From: Hyperoodon ampullatus
Lineage: Eukaryota; Chordata; Mammalia; Artiodactyla; Ziphiidae
Assembly: GCA_949752795.1 (NCBI GenBank)
Contig: OX457074.1
Span: forward strand, 1,735,001 to 1,799,000
Direction of reading: 5' to 3'
Length of the DNA stretch: 64,000 nucleotides
The notes beneath the pieces were generated by a model. That model did not search any database. It was not told the DNA's origin and was given only the letters and a program-made list of their open reading frames with translations. Shown here piece after piece: positions 24,801 through 35,800 of this stretch. The position numbers and the translations under genes are program-made. Positions within the stretch are counted from its first letter, which is position 1. Each line of letters opens with the position of its first letter.

Positions 24801-25168
24801 TGTCTAAAAAGTGTTTTTTAACTTGTCTGTTAAAACTAGTTGTCTACAGATTGTTTCATGAATGCATTGTCAAATTATGAAAACTAAAGTGCAATAATGT
24901 TCGAATACTATAAGTGATGGTATATCTTGTTTCTAATAAGATAAATACTTTTGTCTTTGCTTTATCCTTTTAGGAAGTTTATATGTCAGTGTTTAAAATG
25001 CTGTTTTGTACAATAGGTGTAAACTACATTATGTAGAAGAGGAGTGCAGAAACTAGCCGTGCACATGTTGGTGCATGTGGTGAAACCTACAGCTTCACTG
25101 GAGCGATGCAGTGCTCTGCTGGGTTACTCTCCAGTGGCTGTTTTATGGAATTTGGCAAGGATAGACTT

Positions 25169-25491
25169 CTTTTTTTAAATTAATTTATTTTTGGCTGCGT
25201 TGGGTCTTCGTTGCTGTGCGTGGGCTTTCTCTAGTTGTGTCAAGTGGGGGCTACTCTTTGGTGCGGTGCGTGGGCTTCTCATTGCAGTGGCTTCTCTTGT
25301 TGCAGAGCACGGGCTCTAGGTGCAGGGGCTTCAGTAGTTGTGGCATGCCAGCTCTAGAGTGCAGGCTCAGTAGCTGTGGCACACAGGCTTTGTTGCTCGG
25401 TGGCATGTGGGATCTTCCCGGACCAGGGCTCAAACCTGTTATCCCCTGCACTGGCATGCAGATTCTTAACAACTGTGCCACCAGGAAAGCC
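25169..25491 (-). mobile_element. CHR-2-type SINE
   Basis: Imperfect flanks AAGGATAGACTT / AAGGACAAACTT indicate an older insertion. Confidence 0.88.
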
Positions 25492-25827
25492 CAAGGACAA
25501 ACTTTTAAAATTGGAGTTTGCTTGGAAATATGAAGGATGTCCTAATCCTCTGTCATGATCATATGCAGAAAAGTAATGAAAGTTGACTAGGGGCTACATT
25601 TTTAGGTTTAATCTAATATTCCATATCTGTGACTGCTGCTTCCGAAAGGAGAAAAGTTTAAAAGAATGCCACCATTTTTAAGAGAATTCAATAAACATGT
25701 TGCAAGAGGATTCTCTTACAAAAGAAACAAATCCTGGTTAACCTAAACAAAATTGCCTTGGTCTCCACAGTACCACTGAAGTTCACTTAAAAGGCAGAGG
25801 CTCCTGACTCAATCCCATGACTCCACG

Positions 25828-25959
25828 GGATCTGTAGAATACTGAATTTCATGCAAAATAGTAATGGTATTTATACTGGCATATACTGAAACTGGATCTG
25901 TAGAATACTGAATTTCATGCAAAATAGTAATGGTATTTATACTGGCATATACTGAAACT
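25828..25959 (+). repeat. Perfect 66-bp tandem duplication
   Basis: Copies at 25828-25893 and 25894-25959 are identical; each begins GGATCTGTAGAATACTG. It lies in intergenic DNA downstream of the RPL15 pseudogene. Confidence 0.95.
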
Positions 25960-26113
25960 GATGGAAATTGAACATCAAGTAAATGAGAAGGGAATTATAA
26001 ACCTTAAGGTTTGTAAGCTAGTAACGCTAGGATTGGGAAATGGATGGTCATCAGATACCTTTCAAGTGTGGGAGGATAGAAAAAGTCAGCTTTGATCAAA
26101 ATTGTAAATACTT

Positions 26114-26306
26114 GGGGCTTCCCTGGTGGCGCAGGGGTTGAGAGTCCGCCTGCCAATGCAGGGGACACGGGTTCGTGCCCTGGTCCGGGAAGATCCCACA
26201 TGCCGCGAAGCGGCTAGGCCCGTGAGCCATGGCCGCTGAGCCTGCACGTCTGGAGCCCGTGCTCCGCAATGGGAGAGGCCACAGCAGCGAGAGGCCCGCG
26301 TACCGC

Positions 26307-26330
<24 letters not shown>
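26114..26330 (+). mobile_element. CHR-1-type SINE (young form)
   Basis: Identical AAAATTGTAAATACTT flanks, long A tail before the second copy. Intergenic. Confidence 0.92.
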
Positions 26331-26337
<7 letters not shown>

Positions 26338-26858
26338 TAAATACTTTATCTGTAGTGCTAGTTTGTGACCATTTAACCTTTGGCTAAAAAATAAAGTTGG
26401 CTTTATTTAAAAGTAACATCATTGCTCAGTCTAACAAGTGTTAAAAGTCATCTTGGGTCAACCCAATTTATCCATTCCCTTAAGGCTACTGAGAAAAGTC
26501 GTGTAGTTGATGTTAATACAAGTTCATGGTTTCCAATTTAACTACATTATTTTTTTCATTCCTGTTCAACCTACCCTCAAAATCCTTACCTTTCTATAAA
26601 CTTCCAAGTCACCAATTATGCCTTCTTTAATATTCAGCATACCATCACATCTGTTTGCTTCCCATCTTCCAGTAGTCCAGGCTTTGTTTACCTGGGTGAA
26701 TTTGAGTGTGTAGGAAATATGGAAGAGTAATTGCTCCAATTCTTTCCAATTCTGGTTTTGCTGACTTAATAGGTAGTTTAATTTTGAAATCGAATTGCTG
26801 GTTTCCTTGAACCAATTTTTCTCCTATTCTCTTCAGGTCTTTTAAAAGGCTCACTTAG

Positions 26859-26995
26859 GGAATTCCTTGGTGGTCCAGTGGTTAGAGCTCTGCACTTCTA
26901 CTGTGGGGGGCGGGGAGTGGGGGATGGCAGGCAGGGCTCAATCCCTGGTCAGGCAACTAAGATCTTGCAAGCTGGGTCTTGAGGTAAATCAATCA
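26859..26995 (+). mobile_element. CHR SINE (short, diverged)
   Basis: AGGGAATTCCTTGGTGGTCC head; followed by a (TCAA)n microsatellite at about 26989-27015. Confidence 0.8.
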
Positions 26996-27174
26996 CTCAA
27001 TCAATCAATCAATCACTTAACTGATTTCCATAAAATAGGTAACAGGCTCACAAAACCTCTTGAGACCTAAATTCCTTTCCACTCAAAAACCAAACAACAA
27101 CAAAAGTTAAACCATACATTTTGTGTGTAAAGGTTGTTCAACTAAAGGAATAAATGTCTGTTAATTTTCTTTTC

Positions 27175-27295
27175 CTTTTTTTGGTTGCGCCACTCAGCTC
27201 ATGGGATCTTAGTTCCCCGACCAGGGATCAAACCCGGGGCCCAACTGGCAGTGAAGGTGCCAAGTCCTACCCACTGGACCACCAGGGAATTCCCT
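27175..27295 (-). mobile_element. CHR SINE (short form)
   Basis: Reverse copy ending ACCACCAGGGAATTCCC. It starts a cluster of three SINEs in alternating orientation. Confidence 0.88.
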
Positions 27296-27321
27296 AAATT
27301 TTTAAAAATAAAAAATAAATA

Positions 27322-27522
27322 AGGGACTTCCCTGGTGGTCCAGTGGGTAAGACTCCGCAATCCCAATGCAGGGGGCCCAGGTTCGATCCCTGGTCCGGGA
27401 ACTAGATCCCACATGCATGCTGCAACTAAGAGTTCGCATGCCACAACTAAAGATCCCACATGCTGCAATGAAGATCCCGCGTGCCGCAACTAAGACCCAG
27501 CGCAGCCAAATAAGTAAATTTT
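27322..27522 (+). mobile_element. CHR SINE
   Basis: AGGGACTTCCCTGGTGGTCC head, B-box GGTTCGATCCC, body units GCAACTAAGAGTTCGCATGC. Confidence 0.9.
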
Positions 27523-27536
27523 TTTTTTAAAGAAAT

Positions 27537-27873
27537 TCATTTATTTATTTTTGGCTGCATTGGGTGTTCGTTGCTGTGTGCGGGCTTTCTCTAGTTGCGG
27601 CGAGCGGGGGCTACTCTTCGTTGCGGTGCATGGGCTTCTCACTGCAGTGGCTTCTCTTGTCACGGAGCGTGGGCTCTAGGTGCACGGGCTTCAGTAATTG
27701 TGGCACGTGGGCTCAGTAGTTGTGGCTCGCAGGCTCTAGAGTGCAGACTCAGTAGTTGTGGCACACGGGCTTAGTGGCTCCGTGGCATGTGGGATCTTCC
27801 CAGACCAGGGCTCAAACCCGTGTCCCCAGCATGGGCAGGCAGATTCTTAACTGTGCCACCAGGGAAGTCCCTA
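27537..27873 (-). mobile_element. CHR-2-type SINE (long form)
   Basis: Reverse copy ending GCCACCAGGGAAGTCCC; only about 15 bp from the preceding plus-strand SINE. Confidence 0.9.
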
Positions 27874-28122
27874 AGATCCTTTTTAAGGAAGGGAAATTTG
27901 ACAAATAAATCCTTACAAAGAGAACTCACAGATTTTGATCTGCAGTAACTACCAAGTTTTTTGAACTGCTTTTTAAAAAAAGAGGCCACTACCTACTCCT
28001 CTGTCACACAAATTGTCCTAAAGGTCCCAATTCCAGTACTATGCACATTAGCTTCAGATGGAGTATCATGCTGGATCTGAGAATTAAAGTTTAAATTGGA
28101 GGACAAATAAAAATGTAAGCTC

Positions 28123-28340
28123 GGGCTTCCCTGGTGACGCAGTGGTTGAGAGTTCGCCTGCCGATGCAGGGGACGCGGGTTCGTGCCCCGGTCCGGGAAG
28201 ATCCCACATGTCGCGGAGCGGCTGGGCCCGTGAGCCATGGCCGCTGAGCCTGCGCGTCCGGAGCCTGTGCTCTGCAATGGGAGAGGCCACAACAGTGAGA
28301 GGCCCGCGTACCGCAAAAAAAAAAAAAAAAAAAAAAAAGT
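28123..28340 (+). mobile_element. CHR-1-type SINE (young form)
   Basis: GGGCTTCCCTGGTGACGCAG head, long A tail at about 28313-28338, flanks GTAAGCTC on both sides. Confidence 0.92.
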
Positions 28341-29634
28341 AAGCTCAAGCAGAGTTCCAGTTCACCATAGGATCAATTTAAGTGTGCAGTCAGTTTATAT
28401 TCAGTACCACCTGGTGTGCCCTGTGTACTGTGTGAATGACTGTATCATGATAAACAGATTTGGGTTTTTCTTAAACAGTAGCAAGAAAAATGCTTGCTGT
28501 GCAAATCCTGGGCTGCCCCAAGAGAGGCAAATGAAAACCCCATGCCAAAATTTGTCTCTTCCTATCTTATCTCCTCTCTGCGTTCAGACCTTTCTCTTTT
28601 TCACCCCAGGGTTATTCCTTAATCCTTCCGACCCCATCTGCAATCTTCCATCCTGTGCCACATTGGAAGATGTCTCCCGGGTGCCTGGGCTCAGCAAAAC
28701 AATACTTTTCTTTTCCTCCGGCTGGGTAGTAAAGCAGTGCCAGCCCAGTCTCTGAGCCTCATTAGATTGATTAGGCAAAGAATTCAGGCAGAATGCTGTT
28801 TATACTTTGCACCGTTCCTCTCCCCAGCTTCTGATATCAGAGACCCGGATAATTCCAAAGCCTCTTTGGTGTTCTCTTCCTTCTTTTTTCCTTACATGGC
28901 CTTCACGAAGAGTAATTAATTAAGATTTAAAAGCAGTAAAAATCACATTTTATAGACTCTGAGCACAATATAAATATTTTTCCTGAAAGCCAATTTAGAA
29001 GAAATCTCTAAAATGAGATGTAAAACAACAGCAATTGAAATAAATAATCGAACTGAATAGTCCCAAGCACTGTCAAAAGAAGAACCGTGTACTCTATCTA
29101 TGCAATAATAGGCATATAATAGGATCGTTTTCAGCCCATTTCCCCATCCTGCTGGGCAAGAGTTGGTTCAGATAAGGAAAAAGAGCCAAACAAACCGGGG
29201 TGGGGGTGGGGGTGGGGAACACCAACTATTTTTGATGCCTGGTAAACAGCCTGCGCCAGGGGATAAGGCTTTTCTGGCTCTCAAATACCCATTCTTCCCT
29301 TTCCTTGTGTCTGTCCTCCTCCCTGGAAGCTGCGGGGTAGGGAGTTCTAAAAATAGTCGGTGACTCACGGCAGATAATAGTGTGCAGCTGTTACATAAAC
29401 AGCCAGCCCGCGCGGGCGCCGAGGGTAGGAACGGAAAATATCTGGGTCAGGGTTGTCACTCCGAATAGGTTCCCCCGGAGCCGGCCTGCGGGAGGCGCAG
29501 CCGGGAAGAGGCTTGGGCCCACGGGCCGGGAGCAGCAGGGGAGTGGCGGGCGGCCCTCGGCGGGGTAGCAGAGGCAGCTGGCCGGGCGCGGGCGGCGGCG
29601 CGAGCTGGGCGGACGTGCTCCGCGCCGTCTTCCC

Positions 29635-29673
29635 ATGGCGGGGAGCGGGCCGCGGCGGCGGCGGCGGCGCTGA
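29635..29673 (+). CDS. Short upstream ORF in ANKRD40 leader (12 codons)
   Basis: An ATG at 29635 opens a 12-codon frame, MAGSGPRRRRRR, that stops at 29671-29673, 52 nt before the ANKRD40 ATG. The arginines come from a CGG repeat. The start context has G at +4 but C at -3, so it is moderate. Whether it lies within the transcript depends on the true start site. Confidence 0.4.
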   Translation: MAGSGPRRRRRR

Positions 29674-29725
29674 CCGGCCGGGACTGGGCGGGCGGGCCCG
29701 GGCGGGGGCCTGGGGCTGAGGGAAG

Positions 29726-29859
29726 ATGAGCGCTCTCCTGGAGCAGAAGGAGCAGCAGGAGAGGCTGCGGGAGGCCGCGGCCTTGGGGGACATTCGGGAG
29801 GTGCAGAAACTGGTGGAGAGCGGGGTGGATGTGAACTGCCAAAATGAGGTCAACGGCTG
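29726..29859 (+). CDS. ANKRD40: ANKRD40 coding exon 1
   Basis: It is 134 nt from the ATG to ...CQNEVNG, splitting the Trp codon at donor GTAAGT. It encodes the first ankyrin repeat. Confidence 0.96.
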
Positions 29860-32800
29860 GTAAGTGGGGAGCGGGGGAGGCCTAGGGTCAGAGCACCCGG
29901 CCCGGGCGCGACCTCGGCCTAGCGCTGCCCCCGACGCCCTCTAAGGCGTGGCCCGGCGCTCCGGGTCAACGAGGCTGTGCGCTCTGGAGGCCAGACCTGG
30001 CCGCCTCTGCCTCCGGTAGTCAGCGGAGCGTCGTGTCCGAATCCCGGCCCACGTGGTCCTGCCCCGGCAGCGCCCACCCGAACCCTGGCGCCCGCCGTTT
30101 TCCTCACCCCACCCCTAACGTCACTCTAATTTGGAGCTCACCCCAGTTCGAGTCTGGACTTACTGTGAAGAACACGTCCGTGCAGAGCAAAAAGCATAAG
30201 CAACTGATCCAATGTGGATCTTATAAACTAGCACGATTTCTTTTCGCAAGACAAGGAAAAAAAAAATCACTTGCATCCCTATTCTGCTTCTCTGTTGTCT
30301 CACTGCCTCAGTGATTTGCTGCTACCTACAGCTGCCTGTTGCAGGAAGACCCGTTCATTTATCCTATAGAGTGTTTGCTTTGTTTTCTTCCAACAGTTTC
30401 AAATATGGGACTTAGATGCCTGCATGCAGTTGAGTCCTTTCCAACTAAATAAGGAATCTCATTTTAAGATGTGCTGGCGGTCAAGTTTTAAGTTACTGAA
30501 TGTGGTATTATTCTGCTCTCTTCACATTTAAATTTTAATTTTTTATTTGATCCAGGTAATGCTTAACCAACCTATTTTGCTAGCTGAGAGTTAAAGTGAG
30601 TTTGCAAATGTTTTGTTTTTTAAGGTGGAATCGTACAGTTTGAAACTAAAAGGGACATTGGAGATGGGTTCAACTCCAGAGAATAACCTGCCCGAGGTCA
30701 CACAACTATTAATATAAAAGCCAGGACTGGAGTCGCAGTTTCCTGACTTCCTCACAAATCTGTCTACCAACTTACCCTAAGGAAAACAGCCTGGGTAGCT
30801 GTCCAGAAAGCCAGAAGACAGTAGAAACTGCTTTTTTGTTTTGTTTAAAAGTGTTTGCAAACTAGCTTGCTTTTCTCTGTGTGTGCCATTTCTAGTATTG
30901 CTATGTGGTTCACAAGCTGTGAATCATTGTTTCGGCACTGGGAGGCAGTGTTGTGTACAAGAATGAGCCTGGTCTTTCCTGCAGGTTCTTCTCCATTCCT
31001 GCTTAGATATACAGCCTTGCCCGAGTCACTTCATTTTCCAGTTATTTCAGAAGAGTGTTGTGAGCATTTAAGGAGATGCAGCATGATGTAAATAGCTAAC
31101 ATTTATTGAGCTTGCTCTGTAGTGCAAACAAGCTTCCAAGTGCTTTATGTGCACTATCTCATTCACAACTACTCAGGGACATGGCTATTGTTATTCTCTC
31201 CATTTTGTAGGTGAGGATACTGAAGCCCAGAAAGATTAAGTAATTTTCCCAAGGTCACAGAGTTTACAGTAACGGATGGAGCTGGGAAACAAACCCAGCA
31301 TCTGCCTCCAAACCATACTTCCTCTTTTTCTTTTTTTTTTTTTTTGGCCACACCCAATGGCATGTGGGATCTTAGTTCCCTGACCAGGGATCGAACCCGC
31401 ACCCCCTGCAGTGGAAACATGGAGTCTTAACCACCGGACCACCAGGGAAGCCCCCAAACCATACTTTCTTAACCACATAGTAGGTGCTCAGTGAATGTAA
31501 GTTGGTTGAACTATGAAGAGGCTTTCATAGATTTAATTGGGGGAAGATGTCTAACAGGACTTCAAATTCAACATGTCCAGTGTTGAGTTCCTGGTCTCCC
31601 TCATATCCCTAATTGTCCCCAGCCTGCTGAGTCCTCATCTCAGCATCTGAGGCGCACAGGCCAGAACCTTTGGTTCCCTCCTTGCCTTCTGTCTTTCCCT
31701 CACACCCCACATCCAGTCAAGCTGCTAATCCTGCCAGCTCCACTGGCAGCGGTGTAGTTAGAATCTGACCATTTCTCACTAGCTCTACCACTACACCTCT
31801 GGTGCAAAGCCACCATCATTCCATCACTTGGATTAATGCAGTAGCCTCCTAACTAGTCCTTCTACGCTACATCTTTTCTCAGCACAGCAGCCAGAGGGAT
31901 CCTGACTTAAAACATAAGTCAGATCATTTCATTCTGCTCAAAACCCTTTAATGGCTCCCGTCTCACATTGAGTAAAAGCCAACAGGGTCCTACAGTTTCG
32001 ACTCCTTGTCCCTGCATCCTCTGTCTTTACCTCTAAGCCTCACCTCCAGCTTTACCCCCTTGCCTCCTTCATTCTGCTCTCCTGGCCTCCTTGCTTTTCC
32101 TGAAAACACCAGGCACAATGTTGATTCAAGGCCTTTGTGTTTTCTCTTCCCGTCATTTAAAATGCTTTTGTTCCCTCACCTCCTTCAGGTCTTAGCTTAG
32201 ATGTCCCCTTAGTGAGTCTTTCCTTGGCCCTCAATTTAAAATTGAGCCATGCCCCTTCCCTGTCTCTGGCATTTCCTAATCCCTTTCCTCTCTTTATTGT
32301 CCTTATAATACAATCTCTGTGTACCATAGTGTTTTGCTTATTTGCTGACTGCCTCAGTTTTCTCATCTGTAAAGTGGGAAAATGTTGATAATAGTAGGTA
32401 ACTCATGGGTTGTTTAGAGGATTAAGTGAATTAATATATGTAAAGCTTTTAGAACAGTGCTCAGTATGTAAAACATTATGTCTGTGTTAACTATTTTTTC
32501 TTTTTTAACTATTATTTTTTTAAGCAATGTGCTGGGTAATGGGATATAAAGGTTATCCTCAAAAAACATAGTCAGCAGCATAGAAAAGCAGAATGGTCAC
32601 TGCTTTCAATTCTTAGCTGCTCAGTAACCACAATTTCTGCACAAGTGAAATTTGTGCCTCTGGTCTGAAATACTTCCCAGCACTGAAAAGATGCCCAGTG
32701 CCTCTGGTCTGAAATACTTCCCAGCACTGATAGGCTATTCTGACTGCAAATTTAAAGCTTAAAGAGCTCAAGTTCAAAGATAGAGCGCCCACATCAATTG

Positions 32801-35800
32801 TAATTCAAGTGTCATGCATACCCCTTTGCTTTAAGGAACAAGTATAATAGCTCATTAAGAAGTTGAAAAGATTGCCTGGCTACAGTGCCTGTGTGTTCTG
32901 GCCACCCAGAGCCACACAGGTCTGGACTATAAATGATGATCACTCAGGGTACAGGGCTGTGGGGGACGTGCTATGTTGACTTAACTCCCCTTTACATGGT
33001 GATGCTTTAGCTAGTTGGTTTGTCCCCAGGTGTCTCAGATCCACTGGCAGTATATTTCTTCCTTCACTCTCAAGCTTGTCGTGAACAAGTGATTTACTAC
33101 TAGCAAGTGAGCACTTTATTTCCAAAAGGAAACATACTTTTCTCATCATGCTCCATTCATTTTTGAGTGCTTGCTTATCATTATAATTATTCATTTCCAG
33201 GCTTTCAAGACATCCACACACAAACACACTCTCAGCTGTAGTTTGGCCAGAATCAAGGATATATGGGATCCTTCTACTCCGAGTAATGCCCACCTTGTCC
33301 TTGGTTCACTCATTCAGCAAATATTAATTAAGTACCTGTATATTCAAGCAGATACTTCCTTACCTTCACACGGAGCTTATATTTTAGAAGTCCATATCAA
33401 GACTCTTACCTTATTTTCCCCAAATCGGCATTCTTTTCATCATAGAACCTTCTAAAGACATCTGGATAATCTAATTCTAATGAGTAATAGTTTGGAATGT
33501 CAGATATCACTCTGAAACATCAGTGGAGTTGCTCCCAGCCAGCCAGACAAGCTGGCTTTCTGTAAGTCATAAATATTAAGGTGCCCAGGGCAAATCAGCT
33601 TTTTCCTGGAACCAAATGTACTTTCTAGATAGTTATATTTCTCAGGTGGGTGACCTAATCCTCACTATTGAACATATGTTCTATTCTTTACCATATTTGT
33701 ATTCGTCTATAAGCTCTGAAGATATTTACTCAGTTCCATTAGAGAGTTGGTGAGTGAGGACATTTCAAAACAGAGGGGAGAAAAGAAAAAAAAAAAAACA
33801 GGGGAGAAAAGTCATTCCCTTCCATAATAACATTCAGCTTTGGCAACTGGGGATGAATTTAGTAGCTCTATTAAGTTGGAGTATTGGCTAGCATGTTAAT
33901 CATATTTCTGTGCAGTGTTAAGATAATAGCTCTTTAAAGTGTGCATAATCCCTTCCTGTGTGTACAATAGTAAATAATTAGTTTTACTTAAATGAGTCTA
34001 ATACTTCAGAAGAGTTCTCAAAAATTTTGGCTGTTGGTGTACATTTTTTAAGTGCTTTAGGAATTAAAGTACGTGTGCAGTGCCTTAAACACAAGGCATT
34101 GCACACGTACTTTAATTCCTAAAGCACTTGAAAAATGTAGCCTTCTGGAGAGAACTAGAGAAGTGAACTCTTAAAAATGGAAATTTGGAAATCCTTTTTG
34201 TGTGTGTGTGTGAAGGAGAGAAAAGGAAAGAGGAAAAGAGTAACTGAGATTCAGACAGGAATCTGCTGTAGTAATAATTTTAGTGGCAGAGCAAGCTGCA
34301 GATGAGAGATGGCTAGTAGCCTGATAACATTTAATCTTCAAGTGACATTTGGTGCATATGAAGCAAGTTTCCATCATCTCTTAAAAGGAATATGGCCATG
34401 TAAAAATATATTTTAAAGAGACTGGTACAATCTAATGAGCGACACTGATAGAGTTAACACGCAGGATGATATCAGTAGAGTTATCTAGCCAGCCAGGCAG
34501 CCAGCCTTCTGAAAGCCATTGAAATAAAGCTCCTAGGATAAATCAGCTTTTCCCAAGGGCCAGAAATGAAATTGAAAAATAAATTTTAAGCATATTAAAT
34601 ATTTCGATCATCTGCTTTCTGAAAAGAGAAGTTAAAATTACCAGCCTGATTTTCTGGTTCTAGGTGAACTTTAACACGCTTGTATATATTTATTTACTGG
34701 TGTGTAGAATTTGAAATCCCAAATCACCTCTCCACTTTTTAAATCACTCTTTTTTTCTTTTCTTTGCCATAGGACCTGTTTACACTGGGCATGTAAACGC
34801 AATCATGGTCAGGTGGTCTCTTACTTGTTAAAATCAGGAGCTGACAAAGAGATTCTTACCACCAAGGGAGAAATGCCAGTCCAATTAACATCAAGGAGAG
34901 AAATTAGGAAGATTATGGGAGGTGAGTCTGTGTTTTGAGGCAACTTTTGATTTTGTCAACCTAATTTAAGACTTAGGGTATTATTGTATATATTCTTGAT
35001 GCCAAATAGCCAGTCTGTTTCTAAAAACAAGATAGTCTTAACTGTGTCAAGATAATTATTCCATACTGTTTCTGGAAAGGTAGGCATTATAAAGTTTTGG
35101 TTTTTTTTTTTTATTTTTTTATTTTTTTTATTTTTTATTAGTTTCTGCTTTATAACAAAGTGAATCAGTCATACATACACATCTGTTCCCACAAAGTTTT
35201 GGTTTTTTATCTGTAAACTTTAAGGTGATAAAAATGGTAATGATAAACATGCAGTAAACACTGATCAAAATATTTGTTGTATACCAAAGGACACTAGCTT
35301 TCACAAGATATACTCTTTACTTTGTAATTTTTAAAGGGCTATGTAGACGTTCTGTGTTTCCGTCTTTTTAAGTGGAAGATGATGATGATGACCGTGACGA
35401 CCTCCCCCAGCTGAAGAAGGAGTCAGAGCTGCCCTTTGTTCCGAACTATTTGGCCAACCCAGCCTTCCCTTTCATCTATACCCCTGGGTCGGAGGATTCA
35501 GCCCAGCTGCAGAATGGGGGCCCCTCCACACCTCCTGCATCACCCCCTGCAGATGGCTCGCCTCCATTGCTGCCCCCTGGGGAACCTCCCCTGCTTGGGG
35601 CCTTTCCACGGGACCACACCTCTTTGGCACTGGTTCAGAATGGGGATGTGTCTGCCCCATCTGCCATACTCAGAACACCAGAAAGCACAAAACCAGGTCC
35701 CGTTTGTCAGCCACCGGTGAGTCAGAGTTGCTCCCTGTTCTCTTCTGTCCCGTCCAAGCCACCAATGTCTCTGGAGCCTCAAAATGGGACGTATGCAGGA

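Larger units (their letters stand above)
29350..30120 (+). promoter_or_regulatory. ANKRD40: CpG-island promoter and 5' UTR of ANKRD40
   Basis: This dense CpG block has GC boxes and a (CGG)n tract at 29651-29670, and surrounds ANKRD40 exon 1. No TATA box is visible. It is separate from the LUC7L3 island about 9.5 kb away, so the two genes do not share one bidirectional promoter. Confidence 0.75.
29860..34772 (+). other. ANKRD40: ANKRD40 intron 1
   Basis: This 4.9-kb intron holds the 3' part of the CpG island, a MIR, a short CHR SINE, an L2 stretch, a 33-bp direct duplication near 32,654, a pair of related unassigned segments near 33,475 and 34,430, and a long hairpin between them. No coding exon was seen. 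Confidence 0.7.

Noticed and set aside
28237..28755. A 172-codon plus-strand frame in the intergenic region
   Set aside because: It starts in a SINE tail with an A run encoding poly-Lys; no family match.
29365..29853. 162-codon minus-strand frame over the ANKRD40 promoter
   Set aside because: It is antisense to exon 1 in a CpG island, Pro/Arg/Ala-rich, and typical of chance frames there.
34199..34213. (GT)n tract
   Set aside because: A short ordinary microsatellite; no further signal.
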